From: Sandaracinobacteroides hominis
GTDB lineage: Bacteria; Pseudomonadota; Alphaproteobacteria; Sphingomonadales; Sphingomonadaceae
Assembly: GCF_016464365.1 (NCBI RefSeq)
Contig: NZ_JADCUC010000004.1
Span: 310,001-374,000 of the forward strand
Direction of reading: 5' to 3'
Length of the DNA stretch: 64,000 bases
In this document: in pieces, positions 36,494 to 45,021 of the stretch
Layout of the letters: each line of letters opens with the position of its first letter
Numbering within the stretch: the stretch's first letter is position 1
Translations under genes and position numbers: made by a program
The notes under the pieces: model-generated
Databases searched by the model: none
What the model was told of the DNA's origin: nothing
What the model saw: the letters and a program-made list of their open reading frames with translations, nothing else

Positions 36494-36553
36494 GCCTTCG
36501 GCGGGGCGGGCTCTGCCCGCCACCCGGCAGGGAAATGATTTCCCTGCACCCTC
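36494..36553 (-). repeat. 60-bp double-hairpin element, reverse copy (cassette B, left)
   Basis: Identical to the copy at 38349-38408 in inverted orientation, save one base (59 of 60). It starts 9 bases after the peptidase stop. The 208 bases from here to the ImmA-like gene hold nothing I can identify. Confidence 0.93.
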
Positions 36554-36761
36554 TATAGTTGACTTATGTTTATGCGGTCAGGCGGGGTCTCGGCATAATT
36601 TCGATCGCGCTGGGCCGCATTTCGCTGAAATGCTGTTATGTTGAAGCTCGGAGGCATAGCTCAAAAGTAGTCACCAGTTATAGCAATTGTGGCGGCCGAA
36701 TAAGGACAAATTGAAAATTTCTTAACGGCCGATACATCAATTCACGGTGCTGATTCAGTTA

Positions 36762-37319
36762 TCATGCTGCCTTTAGAGTGCGGCGCCGTGCGCCAGTTAC
36801 GTTGAGCCGCATCCGAATCAATTGAGTGCTAACACCATACTCGCTAGCGGCGCTACTCAGAGGAAGGCGGCGTTTAGCAATTGATACGGCTGCTTCGTCT
36901 GAAACTAGCAAGGCTGGGCCGAACCAATTAGCCTCTTCTTCCATTGTCGCGTCGAAATGGCGTTTGCCATTCTCGCCACACAATGGATGAGAGGGATGCA
37001 TAAGCAAAAGATGGCTCAATTCATGCATGATGTTCGCAGCACACCGCCCAAGCGAATGCCCGTCGTTATAGACGATGACACGCTGTAAGCCAACACAGAC
37101 AGTGATGGCCGAAAACTCGCTCTTCCCCGCCTCGCTGGTAAGGTAACGTACTGCGTTAGGGTGCTGTTCTTGAAATGCTGACAGCTTTACAACTAGAACT
37201 CCTAGGTGGCTTGCGGTCAGAAATGGACACAAGGCTGCATCAGCGGCGAGGCCAAGTTCCGCGCGAATTTCGCGGGACGTGGTGTTCGCTTCGGTCTTGA
37301 AGCCTCGCCGCAATGTCAT
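36762..37319 (-). CDS. ImmA/IrrE family metallo-endopeptidase, about 185 aa
   Basis: A zinc protease of the type that cleaves an XRE-family repressor. The HExxH motif is NIMHELSHLLL, and the third ligand is probably in MEEEANWFGPALL. The start at ATG 37319 is one base after the stop of the XRE gene, the usual arrangement in which the pair controls a mobile element or stress response. The sequence is AT-richer than the chromosome average. Confidence 0.88.
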   Translation of the reverse strand: MTLRRGFKTEANTTSREIRAELGLAADAALCPFLTASHLGVLVVKLSAFQEQHPNAVRYLTSEAGKSEFSAITVCVGLQRVIVYNDGHSLGRCAANIMHELSHLLLMHPSHPLCGENGKRHFDATMEEEANWFGPALLVSDEAAVSIAKRRLPLSSAASEYGVSTQLIRMRLNVTGARRRTLKAA

Positions 37320-37320
37320 C

Positions 37321-37671
37321 CTACTTCTTCCGGAACTGTTCATAGGTGACGTAGAGAATTGCTTCCAAGGCTTTGGCTCCTTCGTCACTGAGGTTTGGAT
37401 CGGCCCGTAGAAAGGCTGTCACCTTGGCAAGGGATTCGGTGGGAGCGGCTGGAGCATTACTCGTATAGAAGGCGTCGGTATCAAGGCCTGCCCAATGCGA
37501 TAATGCCCCTAAGCTGTCTACATCAGGCCGCTTGCCTTGTGACAGGCGGGTCAAAGTTGACGCACTGACCTGTGCTTCGTCGGCTACCTTGCGCCACGTC
37601 ATACCTCGAGCCCGTCGGGTGCTATCCAGAGCAGCCACAAACTTTTCCCCATCAAACTGAACGATTGTCAC
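37321..37671 (-). CDS. XRE-family HTH regulator, about 116 aa
   Basis: A helix-turn-helix of the Cro/C1 type is seen in ARGMTWRKVADEAQVSASTLTRLSQGKRPD followed by LGALSHWAGLD. It is the likely target of the adjacent ImmA/IrrE protease. I take GTG 37671 as start, since upstream in-frame sequence does not look coding; a start at the next GTG is also possible. Confidence 0.82.
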   Translation of the reverse strand: MTIVQFDGEKFVAALDSTRRARGMTWRKVADEAQVSASTLTRLSQGKRPDVDSLGALSHWAGLDTDAFYTSNAPAAPTESLAKVTAFLRADPNLSDEGAKALEAILYVTYEQFRKK

Positions 37672-37769
37672 CGTTTGACTCTTGCAATTCCGTTCGACAT
37701 GCGCGATCTCCCTTTTTGCGTTGCAGACTCGCAACGCCTCGTCACTAACAGAACAAGGAAGCCCAGCCA

Positions 37770-37994
37770 ATGGCAGGCAAAAATCAACATGTTGTACCCC
37801 ACTCGGAAGGCTGGGCAGTTCGTGGTGCCGGCAATAGCCGGGTATCGTCGATCCATTCGACTCAGGCCGAAGCGGCGCAGGCGGCACGTGACAGTGCGCA
37901 ACGTCAGCACAGCGAGGTTCTGATCCACGGTCGGAACGGTCAAATTCGCGAACGTGACAGCTATGGTAACGACCCCTTCCCGCCGAAGGGGTAA
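37770..37994 (+). CDS. DUF2188 domain protein, 74 aa
   Basis: A short protein with the DUF2188 pattern: KNQHVVPHSEGWAVRG, then STQAEAAQAAR, and an ending GNDPFPPKG that is typical of the family. The role is unknown; these proteins often occur with phage or mobile genes. Divergent from the XRE/ImmA pair. Confidence 0.88.
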   Translation: MAGKNQHVVPHSEGWAVRGAGNSRVSSIHSTQAEAAQAARDSAQRQHSEVLIHGRNGQIRERDSYGNDPFPPKG

Positions 37995-38066
37995 ATCAGG
38001 GCGGGCCGCGTTCGGTGACGGCGCGGCCTACTTGTCGATAGGGGAACAATAATAGGGAGCAATAGA

Positions 38067-38339
38067 ATGATTAAGGGGTTGGATGCCTTCACTCGCCAAC
38101 TGGCCGAGGCAGGTAAAGCGGCGGCCGTACTTGATGGCAACATAGTGTCGTTGAACTTCGATCCAGCGGACGCACGAAGCATACAAAAGGCCATCCACCA
38201 TATGGAGCGCGCGGTCGACGCTAAAGTTGGCCGCTATCGCAACAACCCGCTTGTCGCCGACATGGTGAAGCAGGCCAAAGCGCAGTTCCGAGAGGCCATA
38301 AGAAGGAAGGCTCGCGAGGCGAACGTGCGCGCCAGTTGA
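38067..38339 (+). CDS. Hypothetical protein, 90 aa
   Basis: A small helical, basic protein with no recognised domain (ARSIQKAIHHMERAVDAKVG in the middle, a Lys/Arg-rich C terminus). It follows the DUF2188 gene and lies inside cassette B. A role in the mobile cassette is a guess from position. Confidence 0.55.
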   Translation: MIKGLDAFTRQLAEAGKAAAVLDGNIVSLNFDPADARSIQKAIHHMERAVDAKVGRYRNNPLVADMVKQAKAQFREAIRRKAREANVRAS

Positions 38340-38348
38340 ATAGTCTTC

Positions 38349-38408
38349 GAGGGTGCAGGGAAATCATTTCCCTGCCGGGTGGCGGGCAGAGCCCGCCCCG
38401 CCGGAGGC
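38349..38408 (+). repeat. 60-bp double-hairpin element, forward copy (cassette B, right)
   Basis: Begins GAGGGTGCAGGGAAATCATT and ends GCCGGAGGC. It lies 6 bases downstream of the terC stop (minus strand) and closes the 1.9-kb cassette that starts at 36494. Confidence 0.93.
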
Positions 38409-38414
38409 TAAGCC

Positions 38415-39401
38415 CTACCCCTTTGACAACTCCCCCTCGCCGCGCGTTTTCCACAGCGACCACCCCACGCCGCCGGCCAGGATGGCGAAGCTGATGGAGA
38501 GGCTCCACACCGCCGGGAACTTGCCGCCTTCGAAGGCGAGAAGGTCGCCCAGGAAGATCTTGGAGCCGATGAAGACCAGCAGCAGCGAGAGGGCGTATTT
38601 CAGATAGTGGAAGCGGTGCACCATCGCCGCCAGCGCGAAATACAAGGCGCGCAGGCCGAGGATGGCGAAGATGTTGGAGGTGTAGACGATGAACGGATCG
38701 GTGGTGATGGCAAAGATCGCCGGCACCGAATCCACCGCGAAGACAAGGTCCATGAACTCGACCATGACGAGGGCGAGGAAAAGGGGGGTTACCCAGGTTA
38801 CGACCTTCCCCGTGGCATCGGCCTGTTTCACGAAGAAGCGGTTGCCGTGCAGCTCGCTGGTCACGTTCAGGTGGCGGCGCACCCATTTCAGCACCGGGGA
38901 GTTGGCGATGTCGGGCTCGGTTTCGGCCATGCGCCACATCTGGATCCCGGTGTAGATGAGGAAGGCGGCGAAGACATAGAGCACCCAGTGGAGCTCGCTG
39001 ACGAGGGCAGCGCCGGCGCCGATCATCAGGCCGCGCAGCACGATGACGCCGAGGATGCCCCAGAACAGCACCCGGTGCTGGTAGAGGCGGGGAATTGCGA
39101 GCGTCGAGAAGATCATGGCGATGACGAAGACATTGTCCATCGCCAGGCTTTTCTCGACGACGAAGCCGGTGACATATTCGGTGGCGGCCTGCTGGCCCAG
39201 TTGCCACCAGACGAAGCCGCCGAAGCCGAGACCGAGCGTGATGTAGCCGGCGGAGAGCCAGAGGCTTTCCTTGACACCGATTTCCTTTTCCTCGCGGTGG
39301 AGGACGCCGAGATCGAGCGTCAGCAGCAGGGCGACGGCGCCGAAGAACGCCGTCCACATCCAGATGGGCGTGCCCAGCCAGTCGTTCAGAAAAATGTCCA
39401 T
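38415..39401 (-). CDS. TerC/Alx family integral membrane protein, 328 aa
   Basis: This is a multi-helix inner-membrane protein of the TerC family (Alx-like), implicated in Mn2+ export or metal handling during secretion. The conserved acidic transmembrane motifs are present: LTLDLGVLHREEKEIG near the start, EKSLAMDNVFVIAMIF, and EFMDLVFAVDSVPAIFA in the second half. The 39402-39576 leader region has no recognisable yybP-ykoY manganese riboswitch core. It ends 6 bases from the repeat element, which may end transcription. Confidence 0.9.
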   Translation of the reverse strand: MDIFLNDWLGTPIWMWTAFFGAVALLLTLDLGVLHREEKEIGVKESLWLSAGYITLGLGFGGFVWWQLGQQAATEYVTGFVVEKSLAMDNVFVIAMIFSTLAIPRLYQHRVLFWGILGVIVLRGLMIGAGAALVSELHWVLYVFAAFLIYTGIQMWRMAETEPDIANSPVLKWVRRHLNVTSELHGNRFFVKQADATGKVVTWVTPLFLALVMVEFMDLVFAVDSVPAIFAITTDPFIVYTSNIFAILGLRALYFALAAMVHRFHYLKYALSLLLVFIGSKIFLGDLLAFEGGKFPAVWSLSISFAILAGGVGWSLWKTRGEGELSKG

Positions 39402-39576
39402 AACCCCTCACAGGTTCGCAAAAATGACGCCGCGTCCGCGCCGATAGATCGCGCGGTTCCGACATCGCCGTGCGCGCCCGCACGGCCAGAGGGGCCCGGA
39501 ACTCCTGCGGCGGGAAGTAGGTTACAGGATTGTAACTTCAAGCGGGTGGAATGTCGCAGACCTTGAAGCGTGGCCT

Positions 39577-40251
39577 TTGCGCGACCAATGTCAGGGAATG
39601 GTTTCCCCTTCGGCCGATGCCGTTCTTCTTTTGCATGGACATGGGCGTACCGGCATGTCGATGGGCTTTCTTGGAACTGCCCTTCGCGCGCAGGGCTATC
39701 GCACCTTTGCGCCCAGCTATGGGTTTCGCCGGTCGTTGCCGCGCATTCTCGATGTGCTGGGCCCGCAGGTGGAGGCGTTTGCCCGGGCGGTGCCGGGGCA
39801 GATGCATATCGTCACCCACTCGCTGGGCGGGCTGGTGTCGCGGGCGCTGATCCACGCCCATCGCCCGCCCAACCTTGGCCGGGTGGTGATGCTGGCGCCG
39901 CCGAACTGCGGTTCGGAGCTGGCCGATCTGCTGACCGACCTGAAGCTCTCGGGGGCGGTGCTGGGGCCGATCTCCAGCCATCTGTGCACCAGGCGGCTGC
40001 AGCGCGACGAGGAGCTGCTGGGCAAGGTGGACTATCCGCTGGGGATCATCGCCGGCACGCGCAGCTTTACGCCGATCACCGATCGCTTCCTGCCAAAGCC
40101 GAACGACGGCACGGTTTCCGTTGCTTCCACCATCCTGCCGGGGATGGCCGATCACATCAGCGTGCCGGTGCCGCACACGATGATGCCGGTGCACCCGCAA
40201 AGCATTGCGCAGGTGGAAGCCTTCCTGCGCGACGGCAGGTTCGACCGCTAG
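39577..40251 (+). CDS. Alpha/beta hydrolase, lipase-like, about 224 aa
   Basis: The oxyanion element is LLLHGHGRTG, and the nucleophile elbow is HIVTHSLGGLVSRAL (Ser in HSLGG). The late PVPHTMMPVHPQ should carry the catalytic His. It resembles small bacterial lipases or esterases. The start is uncertain: TTG 39577 or ATG 39598. No signal peptide is seen. Its stop overlaps that of the convergent DUF900 gene by four bases. Confidence 0.8.
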   Translation: MRDQCQGMVSPSADAVLLLHGHGRTGMSMGFLGTALRAQGYRTFAPSYGFRRSLPRILDVLGPQVEAFARAVPGQMHIVTHSLGGLVSRALIHAHRPPNLGRVVMLAPPNCGSELADLLTDLKLSGAVLGPISSHLCTRRLQRDEELLGKVDYPLGIIAGTRSFTPITDRFLPKPNDGTVSVASTILPGMADHISVPVPHTMMPVHPQSIAQVEAFLRDGRFDR

Positions 40252-41552
40252 GGCGCTGGCGCCGCCCCGGTCTTCCTTGCTGTCGCCAGCACCGTCTCCA
40301 GCCGGGCGTCGTAATCGGGCGGAAAGGTCCAATAGGTCAGCCCGCCGTCCGCCGTCGCCCGCTCCAGCCCGCGCTGTTCCGGGGGCAGCCCGAACAGCAG
40401 CAGCAGCAGCACGTCGCTGGAAACCCAGGGGTCGGTGTACCAGAAGCCGTGCGAGCGGGGGCTGAGGCCGGGGATATTTTCGGGCCGCACCCGCACCACT
40501 TCCAGGCCGTCGCGCGAAGCCCCCAGCAGGAAGCGCGCCTGCCCCGGGGAAAGCTCCTCCATGTCGGGCCGCCCCGCGCGGGAGGCGCGGTTCACCACTT
40601 CGGAAAGGCGCAGCGCGGAATCGCCCATGTTCACCGCCACGCTCACCCGGCCGGCCACCGCCTTATAGTCGCGCAGGTCGTCGACGAAGCCGCGGAAATC
40701 GGCGTCGGGCGCCGCGTGATAGACTTCGCCCAGCCTCGGGTCGCGCCCCGTGTCCTTCGCCCAGCGGCCCACCTGCGCCAGCCCGTCGCTCGCCACCGTG
40801 CCGCCGGCCGAATAGCTGAGCACGTCGATCCTGCGCACCCTGGTGTGCGCCGCCAGCAGCTCCACCAGCCGCGCGAGCTGCGGCGCGGCGCCAAAGGCCG
40901 TTTCGATGTCGCGCGGATAGACGAGGAAATTCTCCGCCGTCGGCCAGGCGAACAGCAGCACCACCGAATTCTGCCCGGTGAAGTGCCGGAGCTGCGCGGC
41001 CTGCCCGGCCGCCCGCTCCACCGTGGAATTGGCGCCATGGACATAGATGATGATGTCGTGATCGGGGCTGCGCGCCACGGCCTCGTCCACCAGCCCCAGC
41101 CAGGCGCGCATGCCCGCGGGCAGCGGCGGCCCGTCCTCCGGGCGCTCCGCGTCGTCCAGCACGCCCAGCTCGGTCATCGCCTCCAGGATCAGCTGCGGGC
41201 GGCGCTCGTCCTGCGCCAGCCCCATCGACCATTCATAGACCTTGTCCCACGTCGTACCCGCGCCGCCGATGCGCACGGTGGTGACGCCCAGGTTCAGGTT
41301 GCGCCCTGGCGTGACGGCATAGAGGCGATCGTTGCGCGGCCCCACCGGCAGCCGGTTGGTAGCATAGAAAAGCTCGATCCGGTTGTCCTGCCGCAGGTAC
41401 GGATTGGCGGCAAACAGCGCCGAGCCCGATTTCCGGAACGCCAGCGGCGTCGGCATCAGCCGCATCGGCGGCTGGTGGAACGACAGCAGGATGGTGACGA
41501 TGACGCCGACAAGCGCCAGAAAACCCAGCCATCTTCCAATGCGGCGCCCCAT
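40248..41552 (-). CDS. DUF900-type alpha/beta hydrolase, membrane-anchored, 434 aa
   Basis: An N-terminal hydrophobic segment (WLGFLALVGVIVTILLSF) is a signal anchor. The body shows FYATNR, IIIYVHGANSTVE, LLFAWPTAEN and IDVLSYSAGG (nucleophile Ser), the pattern of DUF900 (PF05990) esterase-like proteins. The role is unknown; the catalytic domain should lie in the periplasm. ATG 41552 is chosen because it starts the anchor directly. Confidence 0.8.
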   Translation of the reverse strand: MGRRIGRWLGFLALVGVIVTILLSFHQPPMRLMPTPLAFRKSGSALFAANPYLRQDNRIELFYATNRLPVGPRNDRLYAVTPGRNLNLGVTTVRIGGAGTTWDKVYEWSMGLAQDERRPQLILEAMTELGVLDDAERPEDGPPLPAGMRAWLGLVDEAVARSPDHDIIIYVHGANSTVERAAGQAAQLRHFTGQNSVVLLFAWPTAENFLVYPRDIETAFGAAPQLARLVELLAAHTRVRRIDVLSYSAGGTVASDGLAQVGRWAKDTGRDPRLGEVYHAAPDADFRGFVDDLRDYKAVAGRVSVAVNMGDSALRLSEVVNRASRAGRPDMEELSPGQARFLLGASRDGLEVVRVRPENIPGLSPRSHGFWYTDPWVSSDVLLLLLFGLPPEQRGLERATADGGLTYWTFPPDYDARLETVLATARKTGAAPAP

Positions 41553-41629
41553 GTGCCAGACCCTAGCCGCAGGTTCGGCAGCGCCGCAAGCCTGTGGCAA
41601 AAGGCGCGCGAAAGCGGCATGGGCGGCGG

Positions 41630-43126
41630 ATGCCTGAAACAGCCTCCACCGAAGCGCTAACCCTTCTCTCCGGCTTCGGCGTGCCGCTGGCCGCCACCGG
41701 ACTTGCCGCCAGCTCGCCCATCGACGGCGGGCTGATCGGCCACGTCGCCCCCACGGCGGATGTGGGCGCCGCCATCGCCCGCGCCGAAATCGCCTTCCGG
41801 CGCTGGCGCAGCGTCCCCGCCCCCCAGCGCGGCGAGCTCGTCCGCCTGCTGGGCGAGGAACTGCGCCGCGAGAAATCCGCGCTGGGCCGCCTTGTCACCA
41901 TCGAATGCGGCAAGATCCTCTCCGAAGGCGAGGGCGAGGTGCAGGAGATGATCGACATCTGCGATTTCGCCGTCGGCCTCTCCCGCCAGCTCTACGGCCT
42001 CACCATCGCCAGCGAACGCCCCGGCCACCGCATGATGGAACAATGGCACCCGCTGGGCCCCGTCGCCGTCATCTCCGCCTTCAATTTCCCGGTCGCCGTC
42101 TGGTGCTGGAACGCCGCCCTCGCCCTCGTCTGCGGCAATCCGGTGATCTGGAAACCGTCCGAGAAAACGCCGCTAACCGCGCTGGCCGTGCAGGCCTTGT
42201 TCGACCGCGCCCACGCCAAGTTCGCAGGCGCCATTCCCGATCTCTCGCAGGTAATCATCGGCGGGCCCGAGGCCGGCAACGCCCTTGTCGAGGACAGGCG
42301 CATCGCCCTTGTCTCGGCCACCGGCTCCACCGCCATGGGCCGCAAGGTGGCGCCGAAACTGGCCGAACGCTTCGCCCGCGCCATCCTGGAGCTGGGCGGC
42401 AACAACGCCCTCATCGTCGCCCCCTCGGCAGACCTCACGCTCGCCATCCCCGCCATCGCCTTCGCCGCCATGGGCACCGCCGGCCAGCGCTGCACCACGC
42501 TGCGCCGCCTGATCGTCCACGAAAGCCTGATGGAAACGCTGGTGCCGCGCCTGAAAGCCGTATGGGCCAGCGCCGTAGTCGGCGATCCGCGCGAACCGGG
42601 CACCCTCGTCGGACCGCTGATCGACGAAGCCGCGAGCGAAGCCATGACCGCCGCGCTCGCTGCCGCCGGGGAGGCCGGCGGCACCGTCCATGGCGGCGAA
42701 CCGGTAAACCGCGCCGGCAGCTACCGCCGCCCCGCCCTCGTCGAAATGCCCGCGCAAACCGGCCCGATGCTCCGCGAAACCTTCGCCCCCATCCTCTACA
42801 TCGTGCCTTACGTCACCCTCGAAGACGCCATCGCCCTCAACAACGACGTCAGCGCCGGCCTCTCCTCCGCCATCTTCACCCGCGACATGCAGGAAGCCGA
42901 ACTCTTCGTCTCCGCCACCGGCTCCGACTGCGGCATCGCCAACGTCAACATCGCCACCTCCGGCGCGGAAATCGGCGGCGCCTTCGGCGGCGAAAAGGAA
43001 ACCGGCGGCGGCCGCGAATCCGGCTCAGACAGCTGGCGCGCCTATATGCGCCGCACCACCAACACGCTGAACTACTCCAACGCCCTGCCCCTCGCCCAGG
43101 GCGTCCGCTTCGATATCGAAGGCTGA
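41630..43126 (+). CDS. Aldehyde dehydrogenase, ALDH7 / aminoadipate-semialdehyde type, 498 aa
   Basis: An NAD(P)-dependent aldehyde dehydrogenase. It shows the cofactor motif ISAFNFPVAVWCWNAALAL, GNPVIWKPSEKTPL, ELGGNNALIVAP (general-base Glu) and GTAGQRCTTLRRL (nucleophilic Cys). The last two and the C-terminal GGAFGGEKETGGGRESGSD are features of the ALDH7 subfamily, which oxidises aminoadipate semialdehyde in lysine breakdown. The exact substrate is an inference. ATG 41630 has a purine-rich site before it. Confidence 0.9.
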   Translation: MPETASTEALTLLSGFGVPLAATGLAASSPIDGGLIGHVAPTADVGAAIARAEIAFRRWRSVPAPQRGELVRLLGEELRREKSALGRLVTIECGKILSEGEGEVQEMIDICDFAVGLSRQLYGLTIASERPGHRMMEQWHPLGPVAVISAFNFPVAVWCWNAALALVCGNPVIWKPSEKTPLTALAVQALFDRAHAKFAGAIPDLSQVIIGGPEAGNALVEDRRIALVSATGSTAMGRKVAPKLAERFARAILELGGNNALIVAPSADLTLAIPAIAFAAMGTAGQRCTTLRRLIVHESLMETLVPRLKAVWASAVVGDPREPGTLVGPLIDEAASEAMTAALAAAGEAGGTVHGGEPVNRAGSYRRPALVEMPAQTGPMLRETFAPILYIVPYVTLEDAIALNNDVSAGLSSAIFTRDMQEAELFVSATGSDCGIANVNIATSGAEIGGAFGGEKETGGGRESGSDSWRAYMRRTTNTLNYSNALPLAQGVRFDIEG

Positions 43127-43132
43127 ACCGAC

Positions 43133-43627
43133 ATGTATCAGGCCCCCAAACTCTCCGCCGCCAACCCCACCGAATTCTACGCGGAACTCGCCCAGCAACT
43201 CGAAGGGCTGCTGTTCGGCGAACGCAACTGGCTGGCCAACAGCGCCAACTTCGCCGCGCTGCTGTGGGACCAGATGCCGGACCTCAACTGGGCCGGCTTC
43301 TACCTCGTGGAACCCGCCACCGGAGACCTCGTAGTAGGCCCCTTCCAGGGCAAACCCGCCTGCGCCCGCATAGCCCCAGGCCGCGGCGTCTGCGGCACAG
43401 CCCTCAGCGAAAACCGAGCCCAACTGGTCCCCGACGTCCACGCCTTCCCCGGCCACATAGCCTGCGACGCCGCCTCCCGCTCCGAACTGGTCATCCCACT
43501 GATGCGCGACGGCACGGTCATCGGAGTCCTCGATCTCGACAGCCCACTACCGTCGCGCTTCACCCCCGAAGACCAAGCCGGCCTCGAACGCCTGCTGGAC
43601 ATGTTGCTGTCGTCCAGCGACTTTTAG
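43133..43627 (+). CDS. msrC: Free methionine-(R)-sulfoxide reductase (GAF domain)
   Basis: A 164-aa GAF protein of the fRMsr family, which reduces free methionine-R-sulfoxide. The three family cysteines are in GKPACARI, GRGVCGTAL and GHIACDAASRSE, and the motif NWAGFYLVE is typical. It starts 6 bases after the ALDH stop and is likely co-transcribed with it. Confidence 0.92.
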   Translation: MYQAPKLSAANPTEFYAELAQQLEGLLFGERNWLANSANFAALLWDQMPDLNWAGFYLVEPATGDLVVGPFQGKPACARIAPGRGVCGTALSENRAQLVPDVHAFPGHIACDAASRSELVIPLMRDGTVIGVLDLDSPLPSRFTPEDQAGLERLLDMLLSSSDF

Positions 43628-43638
43628 CAAACAACAAC

Positions 43639-43713
43639 GCAGGGGCTCTGCCCCTGCACCCCGGCCCCCGGATCGAGTCCGGGGCAGGCATCCAATGATT
43701 TCCCTGCACCCTC
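43639..43713 (-). repeat. 75-bp double-hairpin element, reverse copy with insert (cassette C, left)
   Basis: It carries the same extra hairpin as the 25531 copy (CCCCCGGATCGAGTCCGGGG) and ends in TTTCCCTGCACCCTC. It begins 12 bases after the msrC stop. The remaining bases up to 43947 hold the inverted-repeat arm described next and no gene. Confidence 0.88.
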
Positions 43714-43760
43714 AATATTGGTGGCAGATCGGGTGGAATGGAGCGAACGGAAAGCTTGAT

Positions 43761-43890
43761 GGCCTGCGGCGCTGAGTCGGATTTGCGCGAAATTTCAGCC
43801 ATAAACGCCGACCAAACCCCACCTCAAAACCCGCTCAGGCTGAGCTTGTCGAAGCCCGACCCGAATTAAGTATACTGTCCCCGGAATTCC
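43761..43890 (+). repeat. About 130-bp inverted-repeat arm, left (cassette C)
   Basis: The arm, from GGCCTGCGGCGCTG to the first GTCCCCGGAATTCC, is repeated in inverted orientation at about 45348-45476 with few changes. Shared parts include TTTCAGCCATAAACGC, CCAAACCCCACCTCA, the 26-bp REP (43831-43856) and TTAAGTATACTGTCCCCGG. Confidence 0.88.
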
Positions 43891-43907
43891 CCTGTCCCCG
43901 GAATTCC
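43875..43907 (+). repeat. REP of the CTGTCCCCGGAATTCC type, two copies
   Basis: Copies begin at 43875 and 43892. The motif recurs in inverted orientation at 44592-44637 and 45309-45362. Such sequences are known to accompany REP-associated Y1 transposases, but no such transposase gene lies in the window. Confidence 0.85.
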
Positions 43908-43947
43908 CAGTCGACTTTCCTTTGACTACTATGCAGAAGTTTATGAT

Positions 43948-44292
43948 CTATTGGATTTTTATCTCCAATGAATCACGACTTAGCTTTGCATACACAGGGT
44001 GCCCTCCTCGATAAACATAAAAACACTCTCCGGTCCGAGGAATCATTTTTTCACATTCCCCTTGCGAAGCCTTAAATAGTGATTTGACGACTTCATCGTT
44101 CTCATTTCGGATTCGAATAAGATAAACTGTATAATCGCCGAATTCTTTCGGCATCACTCTAATTTTTTCATCGGAAGCGGTAATACCTGCCTGCTGACTG
44201 AGAATAACTGCATTACGTGAGGCGCAACCCTGCATAAGAGGCATGAGGGCAATTGCAACCAAAGCGCAAATTTTAAGGGTATGTAATTGCAT
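43948..44292 (-). CDS. Small lipoprotein, 114 aa, in cassette C
   Basis: A lipoprotein signal (LVAIALMPLMQGCAS, Cys23) begins the protein with ATG 44292. The mature part has VMPKEFGDYTVYLIRIRN and ends in a run predicted as beta strand. I do not recognise the family. The gene is AT-rich. An IS-like left end lies about 15 bases upstream, so its promoter was probably replaced or lost. Confidence 0.65.
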   Translation of the reverse strand: MQLHTLKICALVAIALMPLMQGCASRNAVILSQQAGITASDEKIRVMPKEFGDYTVYLIRIRNENDEVVKSLFKASQGECEKMIPRTGECFYVYRGGHPVYAKLSRDSLEIKIQ

Positions 44293-44306
44293 AATCGGCC
44301 CCTCCT

Positions 44307-44591
44307 GAGAGCCCGTTTGATAATGGGTTGAGTGGCCGCTGCTGACGTGATTCAAGCTTGGGATGTGGACCCGAGCGAGCCGTGACAGGATGGCTGAACA
44401 TGAGAAGCGAGCCAAGCGCTACCCGACCGATCTGACGGATGCGGAGTGGGAGATCGTCCGTCCGTTCTTGCCCACGCCGCCGAAGCGCGGGCGCAATCCC
44501 ACGACGGACCTGCGCGAGGTATTGAACGCTTTGCGGTATCTGGCTCGCTCGGGCGGAGGCTGGCGCATGCTGCCCAAGGATCTTCCGCCGG
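44307..44591 (+). mobile_element. IS5-family insertion sequence remnant (left end and transposase N terminus)
   Basis: The terminal sequence GAGAGCCCGTTTGATAATGG at 44307-44326 resembles the left inverted repeat of IS5/IS1031-type elements. A transposase frame begins at 44390 with KRYPTDLTDAEWEIVRPFLP, then RGRNPTTDLREVLNALRYLA, the N-terminal DUF4096 domain. It is cut at about 44591, where REP copies begin. The DDE catalytic core is missing. Confidence 0.85.
44390..44591 (+). pseudogene. IS5-family transposase, truncated after about 67 residues
   Basis: The frame MAEHEK through GGWRMLPKDLPP is the start of a DUF4096 transposase. It then runs into the CCGGGGACA repeat array and stops downstream without the DDE domain. 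It is not functional. Confidence 0.85.
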
Positions 44592-44637
44592 GGAATTCCG
44601 GGGACAGGACAGGGAATTCCGGGGACAGGAATTCCCC
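44592..44637. repeat. REP array (inverted GTCCCCGGAATTCC), central
   Basis: GGGGAATTCCGGGGACAGG is followed by a second and partial third copy, ending GGAATTCCCC. It joins the truncated IS to the next AT-rich module. Confidence 0.85.
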
Positions 44638-44640
44638 ATA

Positions 44641-45021
44641 CTATTTAAAATAGTCTCTGACACTAATAATTCTATATATAGTTGCGACCAAGGTTACGGT
44701 TAAAAAAATAATAGTTGAAAATATAAGGACATATTGCAAAATATCGTCAACTTTACCAAGTTTAAAATAGAAAGTGTAGTTTAAAATTAGCCAATAAAGT
44801 ATCGACACAAATAAATAAAAGGTAGTAAACTTCCCCGAAGAGATTTTCAAGAATTTAGAATAAATATACAAAATGAACAATACAATCCACATCATTGAAG
44901 ATAGGATTAGCGATGCTCTGTATGCATTTGAAAATACGATAAAAATCGCACTAATGATGTTTGAAAAAAAGATTCCATTAATAGAAAATCTAATACCTTG
45001 CATATTAACAAGCCGATCCAT
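44641..45021 (-). CDS. AT-rich membrane protein, 126 aa, possible immunity-type protein
   Basis: Four hydrophobic segments (starting near residues 15, 38, 66 and 93) make a small polytopic membrane protein. Codon use is very AT-rich compared with the chromosome, a sign of transfer. Its start overlaps the stop of the upstream fragment as TAATG, so translation is coupled. Gene order and size resemble an immunity gene that follows a toxin tip; this is inference and no homologue is recognised. Confidence 0.55.
   Translation of the reverse strand: MDRLVNMQGIRFSINGIFFSNIISAIFIVFSNAYRASLILSSMMWIVLFILYIYSKFLKISSGKFTTFYLFVSILYWLILNYTFYFKLGKVDDILQYVLIFSTIIFLTVTLVATIYRIISVRDYFK

Noticed and set aside
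39402-39576. Possible yybP-ykoY manganese riboswitch before the TerC gene
   Set aside because: The conserved core of that riboswitch could not be found; only generic GC-rich hairpins are present.
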